From assembly GCA_900546785.1 (NCBI GenBank), contig URED01000019.1, forward strand, positions 1 to 41,802: a stretch of DNA of 41,802 bases, in the 5' to 3' direction. Origin of the DNA: an uncultured Oscillospiraceae bacterium. Its GTDB lineage: Bacteria; Bacillota; Clostridia; Oscillospirales; Acutalibacteraceae. The notes under the pieces are model-generated. The model made no database searches. It worked only from the letters and a program-made list of their open reading frames with translations, and was not told the DNA's origin. The number at the start of each line of letters is the position of its first letter. The stretch's first letter is position 1. The translations under genes and the position numbers were made by a program. Below are positions 32,501-40,900 of the stretch, one piece after another.

Positions 32501-35500
32501 AGCGAAAGATCATACTGATAATAATCGTCCGTTTCCTCGCCGTCAAGATAAAGCTCTACTTTCTGAACAAATGTGTATTTCTTAAGCCCGTTATACGCAG
32601 CCTCCAGCTGGGCATACATATCATCTACTTCTTCCTGAGAAGAAGCGTTAGCGTCTATGAGCGCCTGCGCCTCGTCAAGCTTCTGAATATAGGCTTCATA
32701 CGTATCGGGATAATAGTTTTGTGCGGAGAGCGCAAGACCCTTGTATGTATCAACCAGCTGCTGGAGCGCATCATAGTTCGTATGCACGGTAACTGCGCAT
32801 TCCGCGGTGTGGCCGCCGTCCGCAGTGGTTGCGTAAATGATACATTCGCCGCCGTAAACAAAGGTTACATTGCCGTCCTGATCCACGGTTGCAACCTCTT
32901 CGTTGCTGGAGGACCAGATCACATCCGTAATATCCGCCGATGTTACGAAACCTACGCGCGGCTCTATCGTAGCCTCTATCTGCGCGCTTTCGCCGGTCTT
33001 GCCGGTTATGGATGTGGGGTCAACGGAGATGCCTGTTGCCTGCGTTTTGGAGAACGCAACAACAACACTGTCTGAAACCGTATCGCCGAAATAATCGGTT
33101 GCCGTAACGGTTATGGTTGCATAGCAGGAAGTATAATCGTTTTTAGGTGTAACTTTACCGGTTGCGTCAACCGATACCTCGCTTTCATTGCTGGACTTCC
33201 ATTCAATGCTTCTGTACATTGCGCCCTTGGGATTTATAGCATAACCAAGCTGGTAGGAGGTGTTGTAATAATAAAGCGTTGTAACATCCACGCTGATATA
33301 ATCCGGCGCCTCGTTGCCGGAGCTGTCCAGCACCGTAACGTTATTAAGCCCTACATAGCCGCCAAGCTGGTAGAATACATAAAGCAGTTCATCCGCATAG
33401 GTATCCACAAGCGACTGCGCGGCAAGATCCAGCACCTCGTCAATGTAATACGCATAATTGAGTATGCGCATATACTCTTTATAATAGGAAGCGTTTTCAT
33501 CCGTCTTATATATAATGGTAGATTCGCAAAGGCCTATGATCTCCCGCAGCCTTGCTTTATCCGGATAAACGGTAACGGTGGCGGTGTCCACGATACCGCC
33601 GTCCGTTGAAACGCAGTAAAGCGTGGTTGTGCCTACGTCAACGCCCTTTATGACGGCGTTGCCCGTTTCGCTGTCCTTGCTTTCTATGGTAACGATATCT
33701 TCATCAGCAGAATACCAGTTTGCGTCATAGCACGCCGCATTGCTGCCGGTAAGGGAACCGCCGAAGCTCATGGAATGGGAAACGTCAAGCGTTTGACCGT
33801 TCGTCAGAGAAAGCTCGTCCCCGTTTATCGTATTAGATGTTGCATAGTTCCTTGCAACGGTAAGCGCAACGGTGTCGCTCCTTACCGAGCCGTCCGCCGA
33901 AACGCAGTAAATATTGACGCTCTGCGCACTTTCGTGACCTGCTTTCATCTTTACCGTTGCAGTGCCGGCTTGCGCATCGCTTTCAAGAGAAAAGCTATCG
34001 TTGTCAATATACCAGTTTACCGTTTTATTTGTAGCGTCTTCCGGCGCTACGTTGGCTTTCAGATTGATACCTTTGCCATCATAAGTGATATTGGCATTGC
34101 CTACTTCTATTTTAACAACGGCGTACTGTAGTTTTTCACCGCCCACATCGGCAGAAGAAACGGTCAGAGCGCTGTCGCTCGTAGAGCCTGTGACCTCAAG
34201 CGATATGCCGGTTACGGGCTGGCCGTTGTCTATTGTTTTTTCGCTCTGAACGGAGCTGATCTCCAGGAAATTGGAGCCTACGTAATACCCCGTCTGCGCC
34301 ATGCAGACTACGGTTGCGCTGCCGCCGGCAACCGCCGTATACTGGCCGTTTGCGTCTATCTTTCCTATGCCGTCCGTAGCCGTGCCGTCATTCATAACGG
34401 GATCGCCGTTTTCGTCATAAAGCAGGTTGCCGTCCGCATCCGTTTCCTGATACGGCTGCGTTGCCCAAACGACTTCATCCTCGCCCGTTTCGGCATTCTG
34501 GGTCTTGATGCCCCATTTCAGATACAGATTATCCGAATCCGCAACGCGGGAGGGATAAACGGTTGCATGCATATACTGGGATTCGCCGAGATTCAGGGAA
34601 TCACTGTCCGCCGTGATCTCCACATCGGAAAGGTAGTTGCCCACCCTGCCGGTAACGGTTATCGTTACCGTTTTGGAAACATTGTTTGCGGCGGAGGTTG
34701 CCGTGATCTGCACCGTCTGCTGCGAATACTGACCGAGCGAGCCGCCCGCGTCCCTGCCGGTGATGATGCCGGTAACGGGATCTACAGATGCGATAGACGG
34801 ATCAGAAGAAGTCCATGTGATATCGCTTGTATCCGCCGCTTCCGGCTCAACATTGTCTATCTCCAGCTGGATCTGGGTACCCTCGCGCACGGTGGTGGCG
34901 CCCGTTATCTCAAAATCCGTAACCGGCACACCGTCCACAACGGTAAAGGTGATGGAGTCATTTGTTGTAAACTGATAAACGATATTTGCAATGACCTTGA
35001 CTGCCGTTGCCGTAAGCTGAACGGGATCCGCCGTTTCGCCCACGACATCATAAATGGCGAAGCAGGCGTCCAGAATAGCCGTAAGCACCGTTCTGTTTAT
35101 ATCAAGGCCTACATATTTAATAAGGATATCCGCGATCTGGCTTGAATCTATGGTGGTCATATTCTCAAGCTCATAGATATAGTTGATATATTTAAGCAGA
35201 TTCTGAATAAAGCCGTCTGTATCCGGGGAAACGACTATGGTTACCTCGCCCGTGTTCTTGAACGTTACAAGGCCTGTATCGTCAACCGTTGCAATTACCT
35301 TTCCGCTGGAGAAGATAGAGGTATTCTTAACAGAATAGATAACGCCCATATGCAGCCTTGTGGGCGTTGTGCAGGCGGAAAGCTGCAGCGTTGAGCCCAC
35401 CGCAACTGTGGTGGGAAGATCCTGCTTGTTTGTGATATGCGTGCCGTTCGGAATAAAATCGGCATAGAGCTCCTGTGATTTCTGCACGCAGACCTGAAAG

Positions 35501-36159
35501 CTGTCCGCATCAAGCACACTGCCGTTTGCGTCATACAACGTGCAGGTGATCGTCGTATTCACCTTATCAAGATATTCGCGCAGGGAATCGATCAGCTCGC
35601 CCTTATAGGAATCAATGTACTGATCCAGCAGGGAATCGGAACCGAACGCCGCCTCAACGAGCGCGATGATCTCGTCCGTATCCATCGTATCCACATTAAC
35701 GGTATCGTTGAACAGTGCCTTTTCAAATATGGTTTTGAGCAGCGAGCCGATCAGCGGCACCGTTGCCACCTCATTATCTATCCAAAGCCTTACCGCAGCG
35801 CCCTTTGAAGAGTCGAACGCGCGGACGATACCGTCCTCCGTAACATCGCACACGGTGGGGGTATCGCTTGTCCACTTCACATAGCCGTTATCGGGCAGGG
35901 TGCAGTCTATAAGCTGGTATGTAAACTGCTTTTTATCGCCCTCGTACATATACTCTATGTAACCGGTCTCACCGTCCTCCTGATAGGCGGGCACAAGGGT
36001 ACCGTCCTCATAAAAGATCTCAATATCGTACACGCCGATAACGCCGCCGCCCTGATCGATCTCGGCGGCAAGAGCGGAAAAGCCCGGCGCCGCCATGGTT
36101 ATCACGGTCAGCACGGCAAGCAGTACGCTCAGCAGTTTTTTGCTTATGCCTGTTTTCAT
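29545..36159 (-). CDS. Giant secreted Big_2 / FIVAR-like repeat protein
   Basis: About 2204 residues. I start at ATG 36159 (MKTGISKKLLSVLLAVLTVI), a clear signal peptide with GGAGG upstream, rather than 18 codons earlier. The first ~870 residues are a run of Big_2-like Ig domains (patterns such as VTWTSSDPSIASVD, ITGRDAG). Five helical FIVAR-like modules then follow at about 33354-33573, 32574-32795, 31787-32005, 30945-31170 and 30168-30390, each separated by two Ig-like domains. This gives a period of 780-835 bp. Two more Ig domains end the protein (SIPVSFVRGR). No LPXTG, SLH, dockerin or enzyme domain is seen. Probable elongated adhesin or scaffold. Cotranscribed with the LRR-dockerin gene. 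Confidence 0.85.
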   Translation of the reverse strand: MKTGISKKLLSVLLAVLTVITMAAPGFSALAAEIDQGGGVIGVYDIEIFYEDGTLVPAYQEDGETGYIEYMYEGDKKQFTYQLIDCTLPDNGYVKWTSDTPTVCDVTEDGIVRAFDSSKGAAVRLWIDNEVATVPLIGSLLKTIFEKALFNDTVNVDTMDTDEIIALVEAAFGSDSLLDQYIDSYKGELIDSLREYLDKVNTTITCTLYDANGSVLDADSFQVCVQKSQELYADFIPNGTHITNKQDLPTTVAVGSTLQLSACTTPTRLHMGVIYSVKNTSIFSSGKVIATVDDTGLVTFKNTGEVTIVVSPDTDGFIQNLLKYINYIYELENMTTIDSSQIADILIKYVGLDINRTVLTAILDACFAIYDVVGETADPVQLTATAVKVIANIVYQFTTNDSITFTVVDGVPVTDFEITGATTVREGTQIQLEIDNVEPEAADTSDITWTSSDPSIASVDPVTGIITGRDAGGSLGQYSQQTVQITATSAANNVSKTVTITVTGRVGNYLSDVEITADSDSLNLGESQYMHATVYPSRVADSDNLYLKWGIKTQNAETGEDEVVWATQPYQETDADGNLLYDENGDPVMNDGTATDGIGKIDANGQYTAVAGGSATVVCMAQTGYYVGSNFLEISSVQSEKTIDNGQPVTGISLEVTGSTSDSALTVSSADVGGEKLQYAVVKIEVGNANITYDGKGINLKANVAPEDATNKTVNWYIDNDSFSLESDAQAGTATVKMKAGHESAQSVNIYCVSADGSVRSDTVALTVARNYATSNTINGDELSLTNGQTLDVSHSMSFGGSLTGSNAACYDANWYSADEDIVTIESKDSETGNAVIKGVDVGTTTLYCVSTDGGIVDTATVTVYPDKARLREIIGLCESTIIYKTDENASYYKEYMRILNYAYYIDEVLDLAAQSLVDTYADELLYVFYQLGGYVGLNNVTVLDSSGNEAPDYISVDVTTLYYYNTSYQLGYAINPKGAMYRSIEWKSSNESEVSVDATGKVTPKNDYTSCYATITVTATDYFGDTVSDSVVVAFSKTQATGISVDPTSITGKTGESAQIEATIEPRVGFVTSADITDVIWSSSNEEVATVDQDGNVTFVYGGECIIYATTADGGHTAECAVTVHTNYDALQQLVDTYKGLALSAQNYYPDTYEAYIQKLDEAQALIDANASSQEEVDDMYAQLEAAYNGLKKYTFVQKVELYLDGEETDDYYQYDLSLLKEGLSYKNAELNLKVRLYPNNASYEKVEWVSSTDLITVSQDGVAKPAEDTSCYGMITCTITDHFGNQYSDNVWVSFAYYPVTGVAINESEIGGSIGSTYQLNCVISPTGDSIFHIGQASIKDVLWSSDNEDVATVDQTGLVTFTGAGATTIRVTTYDGGYTAECRVSTEGDRSALNEAISKYADVDYMDYQYDYGMAFKEAYDDAVAALNDDSLVQTEINEIAAALNQAGEALAGHEFVYAQTISLTYDNQKQNLVGNYGSKGSGSISDTALTHTYNCSDGTGYRAKAIITASLPAEAASNYSSIAWSVVSSNSYAEVNINGATVEVVQTDSIHGIQAELLVTATDYYGRTVTRTLRVVVADDTVNGISLDQTNVERYANEGAFKLNATVSPDDAAIKDVIWSSDNTNVATVDGEGNVTPVNTGTAVITAETFDGAYTASCTVTFKTDYTQLANLYAQYNEFYENTKDTHTYTNASLANLKTALDLANKVISEASADQADVNTTIDTLNTAYNSLELFVPVTGVSIALEESDNAEVVNDGFIRYQAVSLNGGAVQLSVSLEPENASSGWTVEWSSSNSSITVDQNGLVTKNGIAAAYAKITAKVTDEAGNTAENSVYVSFVQTPVQSVSFDEEFVYGSPSTSVTLEPNYSGSTAISIPSIREAIYVSSDPDIATVDENGVVTFISGGECTITAYSADGGHSATIRAITTNDTTALNAAIEEYASVNYMDYEYEYGMAFKEAYETAQAVSADYLSTQEAIDNACAALRTAYNNLADHPFITAGTLSLTANGAEITDGGSYVKDENNTVVITASHAEGAMLKSAELTYADAENVTASVDGNVLTIVKDNDAEYGKITVTYTTVDDYDRVTEITRTIMVTDALQLIESFKFVYDGAEVDSVEVRSLSLSTATAQLSINTYPEAAESYTSVQWSSSNSKVVVDETGLVQIDGTALNTSYTATITCTLTLSDGSTVSNSIPVSFVRGR
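30269..30318 (-). repeat. Copy 1 of a near-identical FIVAR segment
   Basis: About 50 bp matching 31889-31938 (1620 bp away) with 27 consecutive identical bases. It encodes the YMDYxYxYGMAFKEAY helix in the fourth of the four super-repeats (fifth FIVAR module). Confidence 0.85.
31889..31938 (-). repeat. Copy 2 of a near-identical FIVAR segment
   Basis: Partner of 30269-30318, in the second super-repeat (third FIVAR module). The intervening module differs, so the two similar modules are next-but-one neighbours. Confidence 0.85.
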
Positions 36160-36242
36160 AATGATTCCTCCGAAAAAAGTAATGACAACTTTAAAACGAA
36201 TCCGTACAAACATATTGATCCATTTTATTTATTATCGCTTTA

Positions 36243-36271
36243 ATTATAATAATTTTAACATATTTAGTCCA
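36243..36271 (-). promoter_or_regulatory. Promoter of the giant surface-protein operon
   Basis: Minus strand: TGGACT (36266-36271), 17-bp spacer, perfect TATAAT (36243-36248). A second candidate -10 (TG-T-TAAAAT) lies just upstream. Confidence 0.6.
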
Positions 36272-36370
36272 TTGTTAATTTACACAAAATTTACATTTCC
36301 GATTTGTATATTATCGTTATACTGACAGTGAATCCCGGCTCATATTCGTTTTTCACAAGAAACCAAATCC

Positions 36371-36418
36371 GCGCAGCAACAATGCAGCGTAAAAAGCACA
36401 ATCGCGCTGCGCTTTTTT
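36371..36418 (+). terminator. Possible plus-strand terminator with no known gene upstream
   Basis: GCGCAGC (36371-36377) can pair with GCTGCGC (36406-36412); alternatively GCAGCG (36384-36389) pairs with CGCTGC (36405-36410). TTTTTT follows. No plus-strand ORF precedes it, so it either ends a small RNA or is fortuitous. Confidence 0.4.
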
Positions 36419-36470
36419 CTCACGAAGAACTTGGAATTTGTAAAAATACAAAGGCACAAATCTGAACCGT

Positions 36471-36510
36471 ATCAAAAAAGAAGAACCGGTGCTTTGCAAC
36501 ACACCGGTTC
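36471..36510 (-). terminator. Terminator of the PAS protein gene
   Basis: Nine-base-pair stem GAACCGGTG/CACCGGTTC with ten-base loop, followed by TTCTTTTTTG on the minus strand, 17 bp after the stop codon. Confidence 0.85.
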
Positions 36511-36526
36511 CGATTTTTGTATTCTG

Positions 36527-37660
36527 TTATCCGATCTCTTCCAGCTCGCAGATCGCTGCCATGGAGCCGTCCTGCTGGGTTATGAGCTTGCGCATGTCCC
36601 GCACGGTCTTCTGCCGTGAACCGCGCGCGGTTATGGTATACTGCGCCTCGCATCTGCCGTTTTTGAGGATATCCTTTTTAAGCTGCTTTGCAAGCTCGGT
36701 ATTATCCCCGGGAATCAGGCGGGAAAGATCACCGTCAAACCGCTCAAAAAACTCCGCTCTTGAATACCCCGTGAGTTTAACGAAATCGCCGCTTATAAGG
36801 TCACATTCAAACGGGCTTTCGGGCGTTGTGAAAAAGAATGCCCCGCGCAGATTTTCAAGTAGATTCACCAGCTTGTCGTTCGCGCGGTCTGCTCTTGCTT
36901 CCGCGTCCTTCACGCGCGTGATATCCGTAAACATAGCGTGAAAGACCGGGCATCCGTCAGCGTCCGTTTTATGTACGGCGGCATTGCATTTGCACCATAT
37001 GTAATCATCTTTATGGCGGCGCACTCTGTATTCCAGATCTATGGCGTCACCCGTTGCCATAGCCTTGCCGACCGCCTGATAAACAAGCGTTTTATCCTCA
37101 GGGTGTATGATCTCGTCAAGCCGATAGGTCTGTTTTCTGCACGCCTCTTTTGTGGTGCCGAATAGGCGGCAGCCGCCCTCGTTCAGATACAGCGCTTCAA
37201 AGTGCATATTCGCCGTAACTTTAAACAGGCATACGCCGCCCGTAACAAGGTCTATAAGATGGTTTATCTCGCTTGCCTGCTCCTTGAGCAGTCTGTTTTT
37301 TTCACGGCTTTTTGACACGTCTGCAAACACAAGGCGGCAAAGCGGGGAATCCTCCATATTCTGCGCGGTGCAGTGCACGAAGACCTGTTCGCCGTCCCCG
37401 TTAATGATATCCATATCCATATATATAAATCTGGAATCTTTTTTGCATATTCTTTCAATTACCTCCTGCCTGTCCGCAGGGATAACGATATCCTGTAAAA
37501 ATAGCTTCCCCTCTTTGATCTTGGAGGGATGCACGCCTGAAAATTCCGCAAAATGGCTGTCTGAATCAACGATCCTGAAATCGTCTTCCTTATCTACTAC
37601 GCAGTTTAAGAACTCAACCTCGTAGGCTCTGTCCTCATTGGTTTCGGTCACGGCTTTCAT
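36527..37660 (-). CDS. Stand-alone triple-PAS sensor protein
   Basis: 377 residues, cytosolic (no TM or signal peptide). Three PAS-like domains: about 10-115 (FRIVDSDSHFAEFSGV), about 130-250 with a PAC-type end (DLEYRVRRHKDDYIWCKCNA, FHAMFTDITRVKD), and about 270-377 (CDLISGDFVKLTGYSRAEFF, QYTITARGSRQKTV). The second is linked to the third by a short coiled coil. There is no histidine kinase, GGDEF, EAL or DNA-binding domain. A terminator follows the stop directly, so the ORF is not visibly truncated. AAGGAG ends only one base before the ATG, so GTG 37651 may be the real start. Signal and output are unknown. Confidence 0.82.
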   Translation of the reverse strand: MKAVTETNEDRAYEVEFLNCVVDKEDDFRIVDSDSHFAEFSGVHPSKIKEGKLFLQDIVIPADRQEVIERICKKDSRFIYMDMDIINGDGEQVFVHCTAQNMEDSPLCRLVFADVSKSREKNRLLKEQASEINHLIDLVTGGVCLFKVTANMHFEALYLNEGGCRLFGTTKEACRKQTYRLDEIIHPEDKTLVYQAVGKAMATGDAIDLEYRVRRHKDDYIWCKCNAAVHKTDADGCPVFHAMFTDITRVKDAEARADRANDKLVNLLENLRGAFFFTTPESPFECDLISGDFVKLTGYSRAEFFERFDGDLSRLIPGDNTELAKQLKKDILKNGRCEAQYTITARGSRQKTVRDMRKLITQQDGSMAAICELEEIG

Positions 37661-37903
37661 ACTCCTTTCAAAAGCGTTTCCGACGGGGTACCGGCCCGAT
37701 AATATATTATATCGTCATTATAGCATAAAAATTATTATTTTGCGAATTTTTTGTTAATAAAACTGCCGAAAAATCATTTTTTCTATAGGCAAAACGAAAA
37801 CATTGTGTTATTATACTAATTGATAATTTTTGCTAAGTATTATTGAAGCGAAGTTAAAATCTTTCCGCCCGTTTCGGCGGATAAAAAAGGAGCAGAAATA
37901 AAT
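37661..37903. promoter_or_regulatory. Divergent promoter region of the PAS gene and purL
   Basis: Minus strand, PAS gene: TTCGCA (37741-37746), 18-bp spacer, TGC-TATAAT (37717-37722). Plus strand, purL: -10-like TATACT (37812-37817) with no clear -35. The purL leader carries CCGCC/GGCGG (37865-37880) just before AAAAAAGGAGC. I see no purine riboswitch or PurR-box pattern. Confidence 0.5.
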
Positions 37904-40900
37904 ATGGCACAGGTTTATCGCGTTTACGTAGAAAAAAACAAGGGCAACGATATTGAGGCAAGGCAGCTTCTGGACGACCTTGTTTCCACCGTGGGCATAA
38001 CCTCTCTGGAGGAGCTGCGGCTCATAAACAGATATGACGCACAGGGGCTTTCAAAAGCGGAGTTTGACGAAGCCGCAAAGATGATACTGTCGGAGCCGAA
38101 CCTGGACAGCGTTTATAACAGCATTGAGATCCCTGAAGGCTGGCGCAGCTTTGCAAGCGAATTCCTACCCGGTCAGTACGACCAAAGGGCGGACAGCGCC
38201 GCGCAGTGCATTCAGCTGCTCACCCAGGGCGAAAGGCCGCTTGTTGCAAGCGCAAAGGTCTATCTGCTGCGCGGAGAGATGACCGACGCTGAATTTGAAA
38301 AGATCAAGAATTACATAATCAACCCGGTTGAATCGCGCGAGGCCTCCATGGATATTCCCGAAAGCCTTGACATCACTGCGGACAGACCCGCCGACATCAT
38401 ACGCATAACCGGCTTTACCGCAAAGAGCGACGAGGAGATCGCCGCCTACCACGCCGAGATGGGCTTTGCCATGAGCGTTGCCGATCTCTGCTGGGTAAGG
38501 GATTATTTCAAGACCGAAAGCAGAGATCCGAGCCTTACCGAACTTAAAGTCATAGACACATATTGGAGCGACCACTGCCGCCACACCACCTTCAGCACCA
38601 TACTTGACGATATCCGCGTTGAAAAGTCAAAATATTCGCAGGCAGTTGAAGACGCGATAGAGCAGTATTTTGCACTCAGAAAAGAAGTTTACGGCGAAAA
38701 GGAAAAGAACGTCTGCCTTATGGATATGGCGGTCATCGGCGCCAAGGCGCTCAAAAAGCGCGGCGTGCTCGACAATCTGGACGAGAGCGACGAGATCAAC
38801 GCCTGCTCCATAGAAGTGCCGGTCGAGATAGACGGCAAGACCGAACAGTGGCTCGTTCAGTTCAAGAACGAAACGCACAACCACCCAACCGAGATAGAGC
38901 CTTTCGGCGGCGCGGCAACCTGCCTCGGCGGCGCGATCAGAGACCCGCTCTCAGGCAGGGCTTACGTATATCAGGCAATGCGCATTACCGGCTCGGGCGA
39001 CCCAACCGTTTCCTTTGAGGATACGCTGGACGCCAAGCTGCCGCAAAAGAAGATCACCACCGGCGCCGCGCAGGGCTATTCCAGCTACGGCAACCAGATC
39101 GGGCTTGCCACCGGTCAGGTCGTTGAGCTCTACGACGAGGGCTATGTGGCAAAGCGCATGGAGATCGGCGCGGTGATCGGCGCTTCTCCCAAAAAGAACG
39201 TGATCAGGGAAGTGCCGCAGGAGGGCGATATCATCGTGCTGCTGGGCGGCCGCACGGGCAGAGACGGCTGCGGCGGCGCAACAGGCTCTTCCAAGGCGCA
39301 CAACAGCATGAGCATAGAGACCTGCGGCGCGGAAGTGCAGAAAGGTAACCCGCCCACGGAAAGAAAGATCCAGCGCCTTTTCAGAAATGAAGAAGTTGCA
39401 AAGATGATAAAGAGATGCAACGATTTCGGCGCCGGCGGCGTATCCGTTGCCATAGGCGAGCTTGCGGACGGGCTGGATATTGACCTGGATAAAGTACCCA
39501 AGAAGTATGACGGGCTGGACGGCACGGAGCTTGCCATCTCCGAATCGCAGGAGAGAATGGCGGTTGTGCTGGATAAAAACGATGTTGATAAATTTATAGA
39601 ACACTCAAATGCGGAAAATCTGGAGGCAACCCCCGTTGCCGTAGTGACCGCAACCAACAGGCTCACCATGACATGGCGTGGCGATAAGATCGTTGACATC
39701 AGCCGCGATTTTCTGAACACGAACGGCGTAACGCAGCACGCCAGCGCCGTTATAGAGGCTGTTGACGAAAGCAGAAATTACAGAACGGACGTACCTGCCG
39801 TGCTGAACGGTATGCGCCCTGCCAAAGCGCTCAAGGCAAACCTTGAAAGGCTGGAGGTCTGCTGCCAGAAAGGGCTTGCGGAAAGATTTGATTCCTCCAT
39901 CGGCGCGGCGACGGTGCTGATGCCGTTTGCCGGCAAATACCAGCTTACGCCCGAAGAGGCTATGGCGGCAAAGCTGCCGGTGCTGAACGGCGAAACAGAC
40001 GACGCCACCGTTATGGCTTACGGCTTTATCCCCAAGCTTTCCGAATGGAGTCCGTTCCACTCCGCGGCATTCGCCGTTACGGAATCGCTTGCCAAGCTTG
40101 CTGCCGTGGGCTGCGACCCCACAAAAGCGCGCCTTACATTCCAGGAATATTTTGAACGGCTGAACGACGACCCCAAACGCTGGGGCAAGCCTGCCGCCGC
40201 GCTGCTCGGCTCCATCACGGCGCAGATCGGCTACGGCGCGCCGTCCATCGGCGGTAAGGACAGCATGAGCGGCTCCTTTAACGAGCTTGACGTGCCGCCC
40301 ACCCTTGTATCCTTTGCCGTGGGCATGAGCAAGGCTTCTAAGACCGTATCCGCAAAATTCAAGAAAGCGGGTTCCAAGGTCTATCTTATAGATCTTCCCG
40401 TTGACAAAGGCAGCGGTCTGCCGGATTACAAAAACGCCATGGCGGTCATGAAAGCCGTATATGAAGAAGTTCGAAACGGCTCCATCCTTGCCGCAGGCGT
40501 TGTTAAAGAAGGCGGCGCAGCGGCAAACGTCTGCAAAATGGCGTTCGGCGACAAGCTTGGCTTCACCTTTGAGCAGGGGCTTGCCATGAACACCCTGTTC
40601 GCGCCCATGCAGGGCAGCTTTGTAGTGGAGTGCGCGGATACGCTTTCCGATAAATTTGATAGCGCCGTATTGCTCGGCACCACGAACGACAACGGCGTAT
40701 TCATCATAGACGGCGAAGTGCTTACCGTTGATGAACTGATCGACGCATGGTGCGCAAAGCTTGAAAAGGTATTCCCGCAAAACAGCGGCGTCAAGGCGGA
40801 TATGCCGCAAGACGTTGCGCTTTACGGCGAGCGTTCCATATTCATCTGCAAAAACAAGGTTGCAAAGCCGCGCGTATTCATTCCCGCTTTTCCGGGCACG

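Larger units (their letters stand above)
36160..36470. other. Intergenic region between the PAS gene and the giant surface-protein gene
   Basis: No gene seen on either strand. It holds the surface-protein promoter (36243-36271), a plus-strand -10-like TATACT at 36317-36322, and a GC hairpin followed by a T-run on the plus strand at 36371-36418. Nothing else is recognised. Confidence 0.6.

Noticed and set aside
29545..36159. Regular repeats that could suggest a CRISPR array or satellite
   Set aside because: The repeats are long, in frame and encode protein modules. There are no short identical repeats with unique spacers and no cas genes.
37818..37903. Purine riboswitch or PurR box in the purL leader
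   Set aside because: The leader is short, has only one five-base-pair hairpin and lacks the conserved purine aptamer core.
39605..40810. Long minus-strand open frame (401 codons) opposite purL
   Set aside because: It lies entirely inside purL, has no ribosome binding site or recognisable family, and is the expected by-product of third-position GC bias. The same applies to the long plus-strand frames opposite the M28 gene (6162-7340), the protease/portal genes (16369-17424) and polA (5326-6165).
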